DNA of 64,000 nt from Pseudomonadota bacterium (GCA_018241725.1 JAFEDI010000124.1:142471-206470), one strand, 5' to 3'; positions 26,507 to 36,356 are shown, numbered from the stretch's first letter. Notes: generated by a model not told the origin, from the letters alone. A program made the numbers and translations.

Positions 26507-27157
26507 TTATGCCGTACGCAATCGCCGGCGGGGGTGCGCGGCATCACTGAGAAGATCGAGAACGCAATAGAAGGCGCCAGCGGCCAGGGGCGGATTGGTC
26601 ACCGGCCAGCCCAGGCCTGGAGCAAAGGCCCGCCAACTCCAGCAGCCCAGCCAGGTTCCCCACAGTTCCATCAGCAGGGACAGCAGGAACATCGTCACGT
26701 ACAAGGCCGGCGCCGGCCCACGTCGTACACAGAGCAGGAACAACAGCACCAGCGGTGGCCCCAGCCAGTCCAGGCCGGCCAGCGCCAGCACCGACACCGC
26801 AACGACTGCCAGCCGTGGGCCCCACACCAGCAGCCAGACCGGTAGTCGCACAGCCAGGAATAGGCCCAGCCAGTACAGGAGCACATGGCCAGGAGGTACG
26901 AACAGCGGCAGGTTGCCGAGGCGGTAGTCATACAGCTCCCACCACAGCGACAACACCATTTCCCCAGCCGTTGCAATCACGAGGCAGGCGAGCAGGCGTG
27001 GCCTCAGCTCCCGCTCCCGCCACAGCAGCCAGCCGAACAGCGCCCACACCCACAGGCTGACCAGCGGCTGCCCCCAGCTACCGGCCAGGCTGTCGGCCAG
27101 CAGGCCGCCGGCGATGGTGACGACGATCAGGAAGGCCAGGCGCGGGGCGGACGACAT
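26507..27157 (-). CDS. Hypothetical integral membrane protein
   Basis: 216 aa with six or seven hydrophobic helices (LAFLIVVTIAGGLLADSL; LVSLWVWALFGWLLW; LLACLVIATAGEMVLSLWWELYDY; HVLLYWLGLFLAVRLPVWLLVWG; LVLLFLLCVRRG; LYVTMFLLSLLMELWGTWLGCW). GAGGGG precedes the ATG. The acidic WWELYDY and MELWGTW motifs inside or beside helices recall carotenoid-type or lysoplasmalogenase-like membrane enzymes, but I cannot place it. It lies 29 bases upstream of the hybrid kinase gene and may share its transcript. Confidence 0.65.
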   Translation of the reverse strand: MSSAPRLAFLIVVTIAGGLLADSLAGSWGQPLVSLWVWALFGWLLWRERELRPRLLACLVIATAGEMVLSLWWELYDYRLGNLPLFVPPGHVLLYWLGLFLAVRLPVWLLVWGPRLAVVAVSVLALAGLDWLGPPLVLLFLLCVRRGPAPALYVTMFLLSLLMELWGTWLGCWSWRAFAPGLGWPVTNPPLAAGAFYCVLDLLSDAAHPRRRLRTA

Positions 27158-27190
27158 ACCGGAACCCCTCGCCTGACCGATGGCTGTGGC

Positions 27191-28822
27191 TTACTCGATG
27201 CCCTGGCTGGCCAGGTATTCCTCGTAGGTGCCGCGGTAATCGATGATTTCGCCCGGCCCGCGGATCTCGAGGATGCGGGTGGCGATGGAGGACACGAAGG
27301 CCCGGTCATGGGACACGAAGAACAGCGTGCCGGTGAAGTCCGCGATGCCCGAGTTGAGGGACTCGATGGACTCCATGTCCATGTGGTTGGTCGGCTCGTC
27401 GAGGAGCAGCACGTTCTTGCGCTGCAGCATCAGCTTGCCGAACAGCATCCGGCCTTGCTCGCCGCCGGAGATCACCTTGACCGACTTCTTCACGTCGTCG
27501 CCCTTGAACAGCAGACGACCCAGCGTGCCGCGGATCAGGGTCTCCGCATCGTCGCCCTCATAGCCACCTTCACGCACATAGCCGCTGATCCAGTCGGTGA
27601 GGTTCTCGCCACCGGCAAAATCCTCGGCGTGGTCCTGAGCGTAATAGCCGAGCTTGGCCTTCTCGGCCCACTTGATGGTGCCGAACTGGGGTGTCAGGCC
27701 GTGCAGCTCGGAACCGACCAGCAGCTTCAGCAGCGTCGTCTTGCCGATACCGTTCTCACCGATGATCGCGATGCGGTCGTTGGCGTCGGCGGTGAAAGTG
27801 AAGTTCTTGATGATCGGGTTGGCCGGATCGTAGCCGAAGGTGAGGTTCTCGATCTCGACGGCCTGGCGGTGCAGCTTCTCCTTCTCGTCGTAGTCGAAAC
27901 GGATCCACGGGTACTGGCGGCTGGACGGCTTGAATTCCTCGATCTTGATCTTCTCGATCTGCTTGGCGCGGCTGGTCGCCTGGCGGGCCTTGGACTTGTT
28001 GGCCGAGAAGCGGCGCACGAACTCCTGCAGCTCCTGAACCTTTTCCTTGGCCTTCTGGTTGGCCGCCGACTGGCGCTCGCGGGCCTGCGTGGACGCCTCG
28101 ATGTAGTCGTCCCAGGTACCGGGCCAGACCTGGATGCGGCCGTAGTCGAGGTCGGCCATGTGCGTACACACCTGGTTCAGGAAGTGCCGGTCGTGGGAGA
28201 TGATGATCATCGTGGAGTTGCGCTCGTTGAGCACGTTCTCCAGCCAGCGGATGGTGTTGATGTCGAGGTTGTTGGTCGGTTCGTCGAGCAGCAGGATGTC
28301 CGGGTTGGCGAACAGGGCCTGGGCCAGCAGCACCCGCAGCTTCCAGCCGGGGGCGACCTCGCGCATCGGGCCGTTGTGCTGCTCGGTGGGGATGCCGACG
28401 CCGTGCAGCAGTTCGCCCGCACGCGCCTCGGCGGTGTAGCCGTCGTACTCGGCGAAGTGGCCTTCCAGCTCGGCCGCCTTCATGTAGTCCTCTTCGGTGG
28501 CTTCCGGATTGGCGTAGATGGCGTCCTTCTCCTGCATGCAGGCCCACATCTCGGCATGGCCCATCATCACCACGTCGATCACCCGTACGTCTTCATAGGC
28601 GAACTGGTCCTGCTTCAGGAAGGCCATGCGCTCGCCGCTGTCGATGGCGACGTTGCCGGCGGTCGGCTCGAGCACGCCGGCCAGGATCTTCATGAAGGTG
28701 GACTTGCCGGCCCCGTTGGCGCCGATCAGGCCATAGCGGTTGCCGTCACCGAACTTGACGGAGACGTTCTCGAACAGGGGCTTGGCCCCGAATTGCATCG
28801 TGATGTTATTGGCGATGAGCAC
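27191..28822 (-). CDS. ybiT: ABC-F ATPase YbiT
   Basis: 543 aa with GTG start at 28822 ([43 protein letters not shown] corresponds to the YbiT N-terminus). Two ABC modules: Walker A GANGAGKS and GENGIGKTT, signature regions [15 protein letters not shown] and [11 protein letters not shown], and Walker [14 protein letters not shown] and [13 protein letters not shown]. The linker between them holds the P-site tRNA interaction motif typical of ABC-F proteins. The first signature is degenerate (not LSGGQ), as in E. coli YbiT. It acts on the ribosome, not in a membrane. Length and ends match YbiT closely, including the terminal ASQGIE. Confidence 0.93.
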   Translation of the reverse strand: MLIANNITMQFGAKPLFENVSVKFGDGNRYGLIGANGAGKSTFMKILAGVLEPTAGNVAIDSGERMAFLKQDQFAYEDVRVIDVVMMGHAEMWACMQEKDAIYANPEATEEDYMKAAELEGHFAEYDGYTAEARAGELLHGVGIPTEQHNGPMREVAPGWKLRVLLAQALFANPDILLLDEPTNNLDINTIRWLENVLNERNSTMIIISHDRHFLNQVCTHMADLDYGRIQVWPGTWDDYIEASTQARERQSAANQKAKEKVQELQEFVRRFSANKSKARQATSRAKQIEKIKIEEFKPSSRQYPWIRFDYDEKEKLHRQAVEIENLTFGYDPANPIIKNFTFTADANDRIAIIGENGIGKTTLLKLLVGSELHGLTPQFGTIKWAEKAKLGYYAQDHAEDFAGGENLTDWISGYVREGGYEGDDAETLIRGTLGRLLFKGDDVKKSVKVISGGEQGRMLFGKLMLQRKNVLLLDEPTNHMDMESIESLNSGIADFTGTLFFVSHDRAFVSSIATRILEIRGPGEIIDYRGTYEEYLASQGIE

Positions 28823-28870
28823 GGCAGGTATTCCTTGAGTCCGCCGAGGGAGCGGCGCGACAGCAAAACG

Positions 28871-28900
28871 GAAAAGGAAAACGCCGGCCAGCGGCCGGCG
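28871..28900 (-). terminator. Terminator after the PilZ gene
   Basis: On the minus strand CGCCGGCC pairs with GGCCGGCG (28882-28889/28893-28900), followed by TTTTCCTTTTCC. Confidence 0.5.
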
Positions 28901-28959
28901 AAGCTGTTGCAAATTTTACCGATGTTTCAAGCACCTGGGCAAATATCTCGCCCCGGCGC

Positions 28960-29382
28960 TCAGACCAGCGAAGGGCCGGCTACGATGGCCGCCGCCTCCT
29001 GCTCGGAAATGCGCACCGAAGCGGAGGCGATTACATGCACGGTCAGCCAATCGTGCAGCCGCAGAGCGCCATCCTCTTCGAAGGAAGTGAAGCGGCAACC
29101 GAGTTGCCCACCCTCCGGCGTGGCGAGAAAATTCACCGTCGTCGCCTCACCGCGGATCTGATCGGGAATGCCATCCAGATGCAGCACAAAGGGGAAGCTG
29201 CGCGGCTCCGCCGGCGGCGCACTTGCCGGCACGCCGAAGCCCTCGAGGGACAGGTCGTTCAGCGGCAACCGGAGCCCATCGATCGACACCCAGAAACAGG
29301 TGCTACCCCAGCGCCGCGCCACGAAACGCTGACGCTTTCGGCGCTCCGCATGTTGCCCTGCGTCCAATCCATCCTCCGCCAT
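28960..29382 (-). CDS. PilZ-domain protein
   Basis: 140 aa. The cyclic-di-GMP-binding elements are present: an Arg-rich RRKRQRFVAR stretch at the N-terminus (RxxxR) and NDLSLEGFGV ([D/N]xSxxG) about 25 residues later, followed by a beta-rich PilZ barrel. Soluble, no signal peptide. It probably senses cyclic-di-GMP and passes this to motility or surface functions, though no target is next to it. It is read away from the Mn-riboswitch gene. Confidence 0.78.
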   Translation of the reverse strand: MAEDGLDAGQHAERRKRQRFVARRWGSTCFWVSIDGLRLPLNDLSLEGFGVPASAPPAEPRSFPFVLHLDGIPDQIRGEATTVNFLATPEGGQLGCRFTSFEEDGALRLHDWLTVHVIASASVRISEQEAAAIVAGPSLV

Positions 29383-29558
29383 CGCCTCAACCTTTCCACT
29401 CTTGCCATCCAGATCTCGATTCTATCCTCTTCCCATAGCTTCATCCCATTGCCGTTTGAAAGCGGCATAGCCACGGCCAACCATGGCCGAAGCCGGACGA
29501 ATATGTCCCTGCATTGCGGATGGACAGGCACCGTTGCCTCGCGTAGCATCGCGGCCGT

Positions 29559-29700
29559 CATTGGGGAGTAGCCTCCTTTCTCTCGAAAGGGCCTGCGTCA
29601 ACATACTTGGCTTCGCGGCCATGGCGCAGGCGGTCCCAAACTTGGCAAGACCTTTGACCACCCGCCTCCGGATTTGGCCGGAGAGGCGCGTGGTCATTCG
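29559..29700 (+). promoter_or_regulatory. yybP-ykoY manganese riboswitch
   Basis: The leader of the TMEM165-type gene contains the aptamer hallmarks in order: TTGGGGAGTAGCC (29561-29573), CGTCAACATACTTGGC (about 29598-29613) and GGCAAGACCTTTG (29644-29656). These are the conserved junction sequences of the Mn2+-sensing yybP-ykoY class found before mntP and alx. A long hairpin TGACCAC...GTGGTCA (29655-29696) follows and may be part of the expression platform; no T-run is seen, so translational control is more likely. The 29383-29558 stretch before it shows nothing clear except presumed promoter sequence. Confidence 0.9.
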
Positions 29701-29725
29701 TCTCTATCCGGCCAAGGGATTTCAC

Positions 29726-30301
29726 ATGGAAGCTTTCCTCGTCTCCACGGGCATCGTCGCCCTCGCCGAAATCGGCGACAAGACCCAATTGCTGGCCTTC
29801 ATCCTGGCCGCCAAATTCCGCAAGCCGGTGCCGATCATCATCGGCATCCTCATCGCCACGCTGGTCAATCACGGCTTCGCCGGTGCCGTCGGTACCTGGG
29901 TCACGACCCTGCTCGGCCCGACCACGCTACGCTGGGTGCTCGGCGTGTCCTTCATCGCAATGGCGATCTGGACGCTGATCCCCGACAAGTTCGACGAGGA
30001 CGACGCCAAGCTGGCCCACTTCGGCGTCTTCGGCACCACGCTGGTGGCCTTCTTCCTCGCAGAAATGGGCGACAAGACGCAAGTGGCGACCATCGCGCTG
30101 GCCGCCCAGTACCAGAATCTGGCGGTCGTCGTGGCCGGCACCACCCTCGGCATGATGATCGCCAACGTGCCGGCGGTGCTGCTCGGCGACCGCATCGCGC
30201 ACGCGATCCCGGTCCGCCTGGTGCATGGCATCGCCGCTGCGATCTTCGCCGTGCTCGGCGTCGCCACGCTGCTCGGTGCCGGCGAGAGCCTCGGTTTCTG
30301 A
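29726..30301 (+). CDS. mneA: TMEM165/GDT1 (UPF0016) family manganese exporter
   Basis: 191 aa with six membrane helices. Two copies of the family motif E-x-G-D-K-T are present: AEIGDKTQ near the N-terminus and AEMGDKTQ after the central loop, the Mn2+/Ca2+-binding ends of an inverted repeat. The ATG at 29726 has AAGGGA upstream and sits right behind a yybP-ykoY riboswitch, which strongly supports Mn2+ efflux from the cytoplasm when Mn2+ is high. The symbol follows the Vibrio MneA usage and is by homology only. Confidence 0.9.
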   Translation: MEAFLVSTGIVALAEIGDKTQLLAFILAAKFRKPVPIIIGILIATLVNHGFAGAVGTWVTTLLGPTTLRWVLGVSFIAMAIWTLIPDKFDEDDAKLAHFGVFGTTLVAFFLAEMGDKTQVATIALAAQYQNLAVVVAGTTLGMMIANVPAVLLGDRIAHAIPVRLVHGIAAAIFAVLGVATLLGAGESLGF

Positions 30302-30339
30302 ATCCGGCTGCCTGCGTAACACGGCGCCCCTATTCTCCC

Positions 30340-30361
30340 CCGGCGGGCAGCAACCCGCCGG
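30340..30361 (+). terminator. Hairpin between the TMEM165-type and MgtC genes
   Basis: CCGGCGGG (30340-30347) pairs with CCCGCCGG (30354-30361); only a short CCCTTT follows, so termination may be partial. Confidence 0.45.
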
Positions 30362-30379
30362 CCCTTTGGAGATGACCGC

Positions 30380-31102
30380 ATGACCCTGCAAGCGATCGAG
30401 AACATCAACCTCGTATCCCTCCTCGACACCCTGTTGAGCCTGGTGACGGCCTTCGTGCTCGGCGGGCTGATCGGTTACGAGCGCCAGTACCGGCAGCGTA
30501 CCGCCGGGCTGCGCACCAACGTTCTGGTGGCGGTGGGGGCGGCGATCTTCGTGGACATGGCCAACCACCTGGGCGGCCACGAGGGCGCCGAGCACGTGGT
30601 GGCCTATGTGGTGTCGGGCATCGGTTTCCTCGGCGCCGGCGTGATCATGCGCGAGGAGGGCAACGTGCGCGGCCTCAACACCGCCGCAACGCTGTGGGGC
30701 TCGGCTGCGGTCGGCGCCTGTGCCGGCGCCGACCTGCTGCCCGAGGCCGCCCTCGGCGCGCTGTTCGTGCTGGCGGCCAACACGCTGCTGAGGCCGGTGG
30801 TAGACCGCATCAACCGGGAGCCCATCGACACGCTGGCAGTGGAGGTCACCAACACCGTCTACGTGATCGCCCCACGCGAACGCCAGAAGGAAGCTCTGCG
30901 CCTGCTCGAAGCCGCACTGGAAGCCGCCGACCACACGGCCCGCGACCTCGTCGTACATGCCTTCGGCGACGATGCGGTGGAAATCGAGGCTGTGCTGATG
31001 GCCACCGCCGTGGACGGCGACGAACTGGACCAGCTGACCCGCCGGCTCGCCGAGCAGCCTGGCATCAGCCAGGCCTTCTGGAGCCCCAGCACCACCGAAT
31101 AG
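30380..31102 (+). CDS. MgtC/SapB family membrane protein
   Basis: 240 aa. Four or five membrane helices with the MgtC signature [28 protein letters not shown] and [40 protein letters not shown]; a cytoplasmic ACT-like C-terminal domain ([27 protein letters not shown]...). The family is linked to growth at low Mg2+ and to F-type ATPase control; its transport activity is disputed. It follows the Mn exporter by 78 bases on the same strand, with a hairpin between, so partial cotranscription in a metal-homeostasis unit is likely. Confidence 0.9.
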   Translation: MTLQAIENINLVSLLDTLLSLVTAFVLGGLIGYERQYRQRTAGLRTNVLVAVGAAIFVDMANHLGGHEGAEHVVAYVVSGIGFLGAGVIMREEGNVRGLNTAATLWGSAAVGACAGADLLPEAALGALFVLAANTLLRPVVDRINREPIDTLAVEVTNTVYVIAPRERQKEALRLLEAALEAADHTARDLVVHAFGDDAVEIEAVLMATAVDGDELDQLTRRLAEQPGISQAFWSPSTTE

Positions 31103-31114
31103 ATGCCACGCCCT

Positions 31115-31690
31115 TTACTCCCGCTCCGTTCGGCGCAACATCTCGTCGAGCATCGCGGAGAACTGCTCGGCGGTCTCGTGGCGTACCAGCGACGGGCCGA
31201 TCATCGGCGGAAACCAGAAACCCGGCTGGGCTTCGGCGTGGTAACTGAGGCGGGTGCCGCTCCCCTCCGGCTCCAGACGCATCAGGCTCTCCATGCGCTG
31301 GACGTTGCCCCCCAGGCCATGGGCACGGATCTCGCTGCAGGGCGTCAAACGGATTTCCCGCAGGGACTCGAAGTTCGCGGAAAACAAGCCGTAGCGGGCT
31401 ACACCCTGCTGAAGCACCTTCAACACGCCCTCGCCACGCTCAAGGACGCGGCTGCTCTTCAGGTTCGGCACAAAAGACGCCATGTGCTCAAAGTCGGTCA
31501 GCACCGCCCAGGCCAGAGCGGGCCGCGCCGACGTGTGCATCACCACATCCACCACGAAACCGCCGTTGGCACGCTCCACATGCACATCCTGCTCGAGCAG
31601 CAGCGACCCCATGGCCAGACACCCCGGAGGCGAGGCCAGCAGAGCCGTAGCGAGCACCACGGGAAATGAACGAAGCGCAATCCGCGACAT
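31115..31690 (-). CDS. Secreted SRPBCC (START-like) family protein
   Basis: 191 aa from the ATG at 31690; an in-frame ATG seven codons earlier (31711) is possible. A signal peptide (MSRIALRSFPVVLATALLASPPGCLA) precedes a ligand-binding SRPBCC fold: VHTSARPALAWAVLTDFEHMASFVPNLKSSRVLERGEG in the first strand-helix region and the long C-terminal helix RHETAEQFSAMLDEMLRR. The fold binds lipids or small hydrophobic molecules. Periplasmic SRPBCC proteins of this type are known in betaproteobacteria but lack assigned functions. It converges with the MgtC gene. Confidence 0.75.
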   Translation of the reverse strand: MSRIALRSFPVVLATALLASPPGCLAMGSLLLEQDVHVERANGGFVVDVVMHTSARPALAWAVLTDFEHMASFVPNLKSSRVLERGEGVLKVLQQGVARYGLFSANFESLREIRLTPCSEIRAHGLGGNVQRMESLMRLEPEGSGTRLSYHAEAQPGFWFPPMIGPSLVRHETAEQFSAMLDEMLRRTERE

Positions 31691-31777
31691 AGCATGGGCA
31701 GTTTGGAACAACTGCTACCAGTCTGCCACTTCAAGCTGTCAACTGGCTTCCCGAACGCATACGCATTGTGACTGCTG

Positions 31778-32704
31778 TCAGCGCCCCCGTCCGTAACGCT
31801 CCCACGGCGGCTCGGGGCTCAGCCAGGCCTGGAACTCGCTCAGGAAAGCCCGCACCGCCGGCAGGCGCCCACGGCTGGGCAGATAGCAAGCGTACAGATT
31901 GCGACCGAAATCTACTTGCGGCTCGTAGGCGTCGAGCAATGTTTCCAGTTCGCCACGCGCCAGCCCATCGCCGCACAGGTAGGTGGGCAGGATCGCGATG
32001 CCCTGCCCGGCGCGCACCGCGTCCAGCGTACTGCCGATGTCATTGAAGCGCAGGCGGCTGTGGATCGGTACGCCGATTTCGTCGCCCTGGGCATCCCGCA
32101 GTCGCCACACGCCGCCGTCGCTGAGCAGGTGGCTGAAGCACTGGTGCACCGCCAGGTCGGCCGGCAACCGGGGCCGACCGTGGGCTTCCAGATAAGCCGG
32201 TGACGCGCAGATCACGCGCCGCAACACCAGCAGCAGGCGCGACACCACGTCCTCCGGCGGGGACTTGGTCATGCGCAGCGCCAGATCGATGCTCGCATCG
32301 GCGAAGTCCACCCGCTCGTCGCTGAGGATCAACTCGCACTCCAGTTCCGGATAGCGTGCCAGCAGGCGCGGTACGAAGGGCGCCACACATTGACGCCCGA
32401 ACACCGCCGAGGCGCCGATGCGCAGCACGCCGCGCGGTACCTCGTCCACGTTGCGTACCGCCAGTTCGGCGCCATCCACCGCATCGAGGGCCTGCAGCGC
32501 GTGGCGGTGGAAGATCTCGCCGGACGGCGTCAGCACCAGCTTGCGGGTGGAGCGCTCGAACAGGCGCACACCAAAGGCCTGCTCCAGTTCGCCGACCTGT
32601 TTGCTGACCTGGGCCCGCGTGCAGTCCAGGCGCCGGGCCGCGGCGGCCATGCTGCCTTCCTCGACGACGCGGACGAAACTCTCCCAACTGGCCAGCCAGC
32701 GCAT
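31778..32704 (-). CDS. LysR-family transcriptional regulator
   Basis: 308 aa. N-terminal winged helix WESFVRVVEEGSMAAAARRLDCTRAQVSKQVGELEQAFGVRLFERSTRKLVLTPSG, then the periplasmic-binding-like effector domain. It is divergent from an MFS transporter gene across 101 bases that contain a perfect palindrome, the classic arrangement of a LysR activator and its target. The effector is presumably the transporter's substrate or a related compound. Confidence 0.92.
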   Translation of the reverse strand: MRWLASWESFVRVVEEGSMAAAARRLDCTRAQVSKQVGELEQAFGVRLFERSTRKLVLTPSGEIFHRHALQALDAVDGAELAVRNVDEVPRGVLRIGASAVFGRQCVAPFVPRLLARYPELECELILSDERVDFADASIDLALRMTKSPPEDVVSRLLLVLRRVICASPAYLEAHGRPRLPADLAVHQCFSHLLSDGGVWRLRDAQGDEIGVPIHSRLRFNDIGSTLDAVRAGQGIAILPTYLCGDGLARGELETLLDAYEPQVDFGRNLYACYLPSRGRLPAVRAFLSEFQAWLSPEPPWERYGRGR

Positions 32705-32731
32705 TTGTCAATGATCCGTTGACGCACTGGT

Positions 32732-32744
32732 GACGATTATCGTC
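32732..32744. promoter_or_regulatory. Palindrome GACGATTATCGTC in the LysR/MFS divergent promoter
   Basis: Perfect 6+1+6 inverted repeat, 28 bases before the LysR start and 62 before the MFS start. Likely LysR operator. Confidence 0.5.
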
Positions 32745-32805
32745 TTTTTCAGAGCTTATGCGAAACCTATAGTCGATCCATCCCCTGCTCACCCGGATCG
32801 GCATC

Positions 32806-34026
32806 ATGTTCCATACCTTGCGCAAGCCCGACGTCCTGCTCACCACGCTGGCCGCCGCCGGCATCCTGTTGGTCACCATGGGCGCCCGCCAATCCATCGG
32901 GCTGTTCGTCAGCCCGCTGAACACTTCCACAGGCCTGGGTATCGCCACCATCAGCCTGGCACTGGCGATCGGCCAGTTCAGCTGGGGCGCCATCCAGCCC
33001 ATCGCCGGCGCCATAGCCGACCACCATGGGCCGCGCCCGGTGCTGATCGGCGGAGTGCTGCTGCTGGCCGTCGGAAGCGCGCTGACGCCCTTCGTGGACT
33101 CCGCCTTTGGCCTGGTGCTGACCCTGGGCCTGCTGTCGGCAATGGGCTCCGGCGCCGGCAGCTTCTCCGTACTGATCGGCGCCGCCGCCCAGCGCATGCC
33201 GACGGAGGCCCGCGGCGCGGCGTCCGGCGTCATAAACGCCGGCGGCTCCTTCGGCCAGTTCGTCTTCGCGCCGGTGCTGCAGGCCTTGATCCAGGCCCTC
33301 GGGTGGATGGGCGCGATGTGGTCGTTGGCGCTCATGACCCTCGGCGCACTACCCCTGGTAAACAAGCTCACCGACCGGCCCGTCACCCAGCCCCACCACG
33401 CCAATGCGACCGCCGACGGCGGCCTGCGCCAGGCCATCGGCACGGCGCTGCACAACCGGGACTACCTGCTACTGCACGCCGGCTTCTTCACCTGCGGCTT
33501 CCACATCGCCTTCCTGGTCACCCACCTGCCCGGCGAGGTGAACCTGTGCGGCCTGCCCGCATCGGTGGCGAGTTGGTCGCTGGCGATCATCGGCCTCTCC
33601 AACGTGGTCGGCAGCCTGTACGCCGGCGCCTGCATCTCGCGCTATCGCAGCAAGCACGTTCTGGCGGTGATGTACGCATCGCGCGCGGCACTTATCGGCT
33701 GGTACCTGCTGGCGCCGCACACGACGATGACCTTCTACCTGTTCGCCGCCGGCCTCGGCCTCACCTGGCTGGCCACCGTACCCCCCACCGCCAGCATCGT
33801 CGGCAAACTGTTCGGCATCCGCTACCTGGCCACGCTGTTCGGGCTGACCCTGCTGTCCCATCAGATCGGCGGCTTCCTCGGCGCCTGGCTGGGCGGCCTG
33901 ACCCTGGCCCACTTCGGTGACTACGGCTGGATGTGGTACGCCGACATGGCGCTGGCGGTGTTCGCCGCGCTGGTCAACCTGCCGATCCGCGAAGCGCCGG
34001 TGGCCCGCAAGCTGGCCACTGCCTGA
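32806..34026 (+). CDS. Major facilitator superfamily transporter
   Basis: 406 aa, twelve predicted helices. N-terminal MGARQSIGLFVSPLNTSTGLGIATISLALAIGQFSWGAIQPIAGAIADHHGPRPVLIGG includes the MFS loop 2-3 motif (G-x3-D-x2-G-x-R-P). C-terminal half shows PTASIVGKLFGIRYLATLFGLTLLSHQIGGFLGAWLGG, the OFA/monocarboxylate-like pattern. It sits in the inner membrane; direction and substrate are not evident. A divergent LysR gene probably controls it. Confidence 0.88.
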   Translation: MFHTLRKPDVLLTTLAAAGILLVTMGARQSIGLFVSPLNTSTGLGIATISLALAIGQFSWGAIQPIAGAIADHHGPRPVLIGGVLLLAVGSALTPFVDSAFGLVLTLGLLSAMGSGAGSFSVLIGAAAQRMPTEARGAASGVINAGGSFGQFVFAPVLQALIQALGWMGAMWSLALMTLGALPLVNKLTDRPVTQPHHANATADGGLRQAIGTALHNRDYLLLHAGFFTCGFHIAFLVTHLPGEVNLCGLPASVASWSLAIIGLSNVVGSLYAGACISRYRSKHVLAVMYASRAALIGWYLLAPHTTMTFYLFAAGLGLTWLATVPPTASIVGKLFGIRYLATLFGLTLLSHQIGGFLGAWLGGLTLAHFGDYGWMWYADMALAVFAALVNLPIREAPVARKLATA

Positions 34027-34046
34027 GCGCAGCAAGCCCGCGCTCA
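34024..34046. terminator. Short hairpin between convergent MFS and chemoreceptor genes
   Basis: TGAGCGC (34024-34030) pairs with GCGCTCA (34040-34046); it overlaps both stop codons and has no T-run. Confidence 0.4.
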
Positions 34047-36071
34047 GGGCAGGCGGAAACGGGCGATGTCCTGTTCCAGATGACCGGCTAGCGCCTTCAG
34101 CTGATGGGCGGTCTGTTCCGTCTCGCTGGAATTGAGGCTGTTGCGCTCGGCCATCTGCGCAATACCCTCGACACGGCGGGCGATCTCGGTACTGGCGGCG
34201 CTCTGCTCGCGCAGGGCGTCGCTGATCTCGTTGATGGCCTGCACGGTCCGCCCCGAACCGTCGCGGATCTCGGCAATCGCACCGCCAGCCTGACCGGCCC
34301 GCTCCACGCCCTCGCCGACCCGGCCGACGCCCTCTTCCATGGCCTGCACCGCATCCCGCGTGCTGTCCTGGATCGCCTTGACCATCGCAGCGATCTCCTG
34401 GGTCGACTGACCGGTACGCTCGGCCAGCTTGCGCACCTCGTCGGCCACCACCGCAAAACCGCGCCCCTGCTCGCCGGCCCGGGCTGCTTCGATGGCTGCG
34501 TTGAGGGCCAGCAGATTGGTCTGGTCGGCGATCTCCTTGATCGTGCCGACGATGGCCGAAATCTGCGTCGAGCGCTCGCCAAGACCGCCAACGATGCCGG
34601 CAGTGCGCTGCACAACCTCGGAAATCCGGTTGATGTCATCGATGGTCCGTCGCACCACGTCGCCTCCCTCCACCGCCAGCTGACCGGCGTGGGTCGCTTC
34701 ACCCTGGGCATCCTGCGCATTGGATGAGATGTGGTTGATGCCCACCGTCATCTGCTCGACCGCCGCCGCCATCGCCGACGCTGCGTCGCTCTGGCCGCAC
34801 GAACTCTGCGCCACCTCGCCGGAGGCCACCACCAGGCGATCCGCCGCCGTCGACAGATCGTCCGCGGTCTGGCGCGCCCCGCGCAGCAGAGTGGCGATCG
34901 ACCCGCTCATCCGATTGAAGGCCTGGGCCACCCGCTGCAACTCGTCCCGGCAGACCAGATCGACCTTCACCGTGAGGTCACCATCGGCGACCCGCTCGGC
35001 ACTGGTCGCCAGGCTCGCCACCGCCCCACCGATCGCCGATGACACTGCGGCCAGCAGGTAGATGATGAGCAAGGACACGCCGCTGGCGACCGCTACGGTA
35101 ATTGCGAAGGTCTGCAGCAAATGGCTCTCGCGGGCCGCGAGCAGACCTTCCAGTTCCGGCAGGAATTGCGTAAAGACATGCCCGTACAGGGCGTCGATGG
35201 TGGCCGTCGTGCGCTGCACCCAATCGGCCGCCGGCGTCTCGTAGCGGCCGGCCAGGATGTCGCGCCGGACCACATCGGTTAGCGCCTTCAACTGCGGACC
35301 GGCCTCGCCCTCAAGACGCGCCACCGCGGCGGCCAGCGCCGGCCGCTCCGCACTGGCCTTCTTCAGCTCCTTGACGACACTTTGATAACGCGCATCGCTG
35401 ACCGCCAGCAGTGTAGCCAGGTCTTCCCGATCCTTGTCGGTGGCGCTCTTCTGGGTGAGCAATTGATTGCCCATCGCGCGCATCTTGCCGATCCGCTCCA
35501 TCACGTCAGGAAGGCGGACCAGCACGGCATCGACGAGATAGAAGCCATCCGCCTCCCGGTCGAGCAGCAGGCCCGACACCGTCACCACATCATCGAGGTA
35601 ATCCAGCAGGTGCTCGATCAGCTCGCGGTGGGCCATGCGATTGGCAGTGGCGTCCATGCTGCCGCCAGTGGCGACCAGCCGCGACCACTCCTCCCGTACG
35701 GCCTGCCACTTCGAGCGGGTCGGCTGCAGCACCGGCGCAGCCTTCAGCACTTCGTCCACCTGATCCATCCAGCGCCCAACCTGGACGGAAGTCTCGTCGG
35801 CCCGCCCTTTTGCGTCAGCCTGGCCGGACAGCACGCTGATCATCGCGGCCCTGTGCTTCTGCGCGTCCTGCAAGGCATGCAGGGCCGGAGCCAGAAGCCG
35901 CATGCCGGCCTGCTCGGCACGGGTCGCCTGCACCTCGCCCCACAGATTGAAGCCCAGCAGGCTCCCGAGGCCCGCCAGCGCACACACCACGCAGGCGCTG
36001 ATCACCGCGAACTTGCCGCGAAAACCCAGACGATTAAGGAAGGCCACGGCCGGGGCGAGAAAGACGTTCAT
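34044..36071 (-). CDS. Methyl-accepting chemotaxis protein (periplasmic helical sensor)
   Basis: 675 aa, start at 36071 with AGGTG upstream. TM1 around residues 15-38 ([21 protein letters not shown]), a long helical periplasmic region of ~300 residues, TM2 around 340-365 ([27 protein letters not shown]), HAMP, and the signalling domain with tip [40 protein letters not shown]. The large all-helical sensor is longer than the usual four-helix bundle and looks like a double bundle (nitrate/nitrite or HBM-type sensor). Ligand unknown. No pentapeptide for CheR docking at the C-terminus. Confidence 0.9.
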   Translation of the reverse strand: MNVFLAPAVAFLNRLGFRGKFAVISACVVCALAGLGSLLGFNLWGEVQATRAEQAGMRLLAPALHALQDAQKHRAAMISVLSGQADAKGRADETSVQVGRWMDQVDEVLKAAPVLQPTRSKWQAVREEWSRLVATGGSMDATANRMAHRELIEHLLDYLDDVVTVSGLLLDREADGFYLVDAVLVRLPDVMERIGKMRAMGNQLLTQKSATDKDREDLATLLAVSDARYQSVVKELKKASAERPALAAAVARLEGEAGPQLKALTDVVRRDILAGRYETPAADWVQRTTATIDALYGHVFTQFLPELEGLLAARESHLLQTFAITVAVASGVSLLIIYLLAAVSSAIGGAVASLATSAERVADGDLTVKVDLVCRDELQRVAQAFNRMSGSIATLLRGARQTADDLSTAADRLVVASGEVAQSSCGQSDAASAMAAAVEQMTVGINHISSNAQDAQGEATHAGQLAVEGGDVVRRTIDDINRISEVVQRTAGIVGGLGERSTQISAIVGTIKEIADQTNLLALNAAIEAARAGEQGRGFAVVADEVRKLAERTGQSTQEIAAMVKAIQDSTRDAVQAMEEGVGRVGEGVERAGQAGGAIAEIRDGSGRTVQAINEISDALREQSAASTEIARRVEGIAQMAERNSLNSSETEQTAHQLKALAGHLEQDIARFRLP

Positions 36072-36232
36072 GGTGACACCTGCATTCAGTGCGTTGACTT
36101 CCTGCCCATCATCACTGGCTGGGGACTCCCTATCATTGATGGACAACAAGAAACGCGAACGATTGTCAAGCCCTCCGCATGCTGCCCCACGGCGGCCATG
36201 TGCAACGAAATGCACCGAAAAGCACAAAAAAC

Positions 36233-36261
36233 TTGCCAACCACGAAACTGGTTGATACTAT
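36233..36261 (+). promoter_or_regulatory. Sigma-70 promoter for the tRNA-Gly/tRNA-Thr transcript
   Basis: TTGCCA (36233-36238) and TACTAT (36256-36261) are 17 bases apart. The predicted transcription start is about 90 bases before tRNA-Gly. Confidence 0.7.
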
Positions 36262-36311
36262 GCGCCCGCTTTTTGCAGTTGCCGAAACATTCGCAACCCA
36301 CCCGATTTCGC

Positions 36312-36346
36312 AAAGAGTCCAATCGTCCGGTTGGGCTCTTTGTTTT
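36312..36346 (+). terminator. Terminator-like hairpin in the tRNA leader
   Basis: AAAGAGTCCAA (36312-36322) pairs with TTGGGCTCTTT (36331-36341), 11 pairs with one G-T wobble, followed by GTTTT. It lies 11 bases before the tRNA-Gly gene and could end a short leader RNA of about 78 nt or attenuate the operon. Confidence 0.5.
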
Positions 36347-36356
36347 CAGGTAGTAC

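Noticed and set aside
26885-29161. 758-codon open frame on the plus strand opposite YbiT
   Set aside because: Shadow frame of the ABC-F gene; no domain and no start signal.
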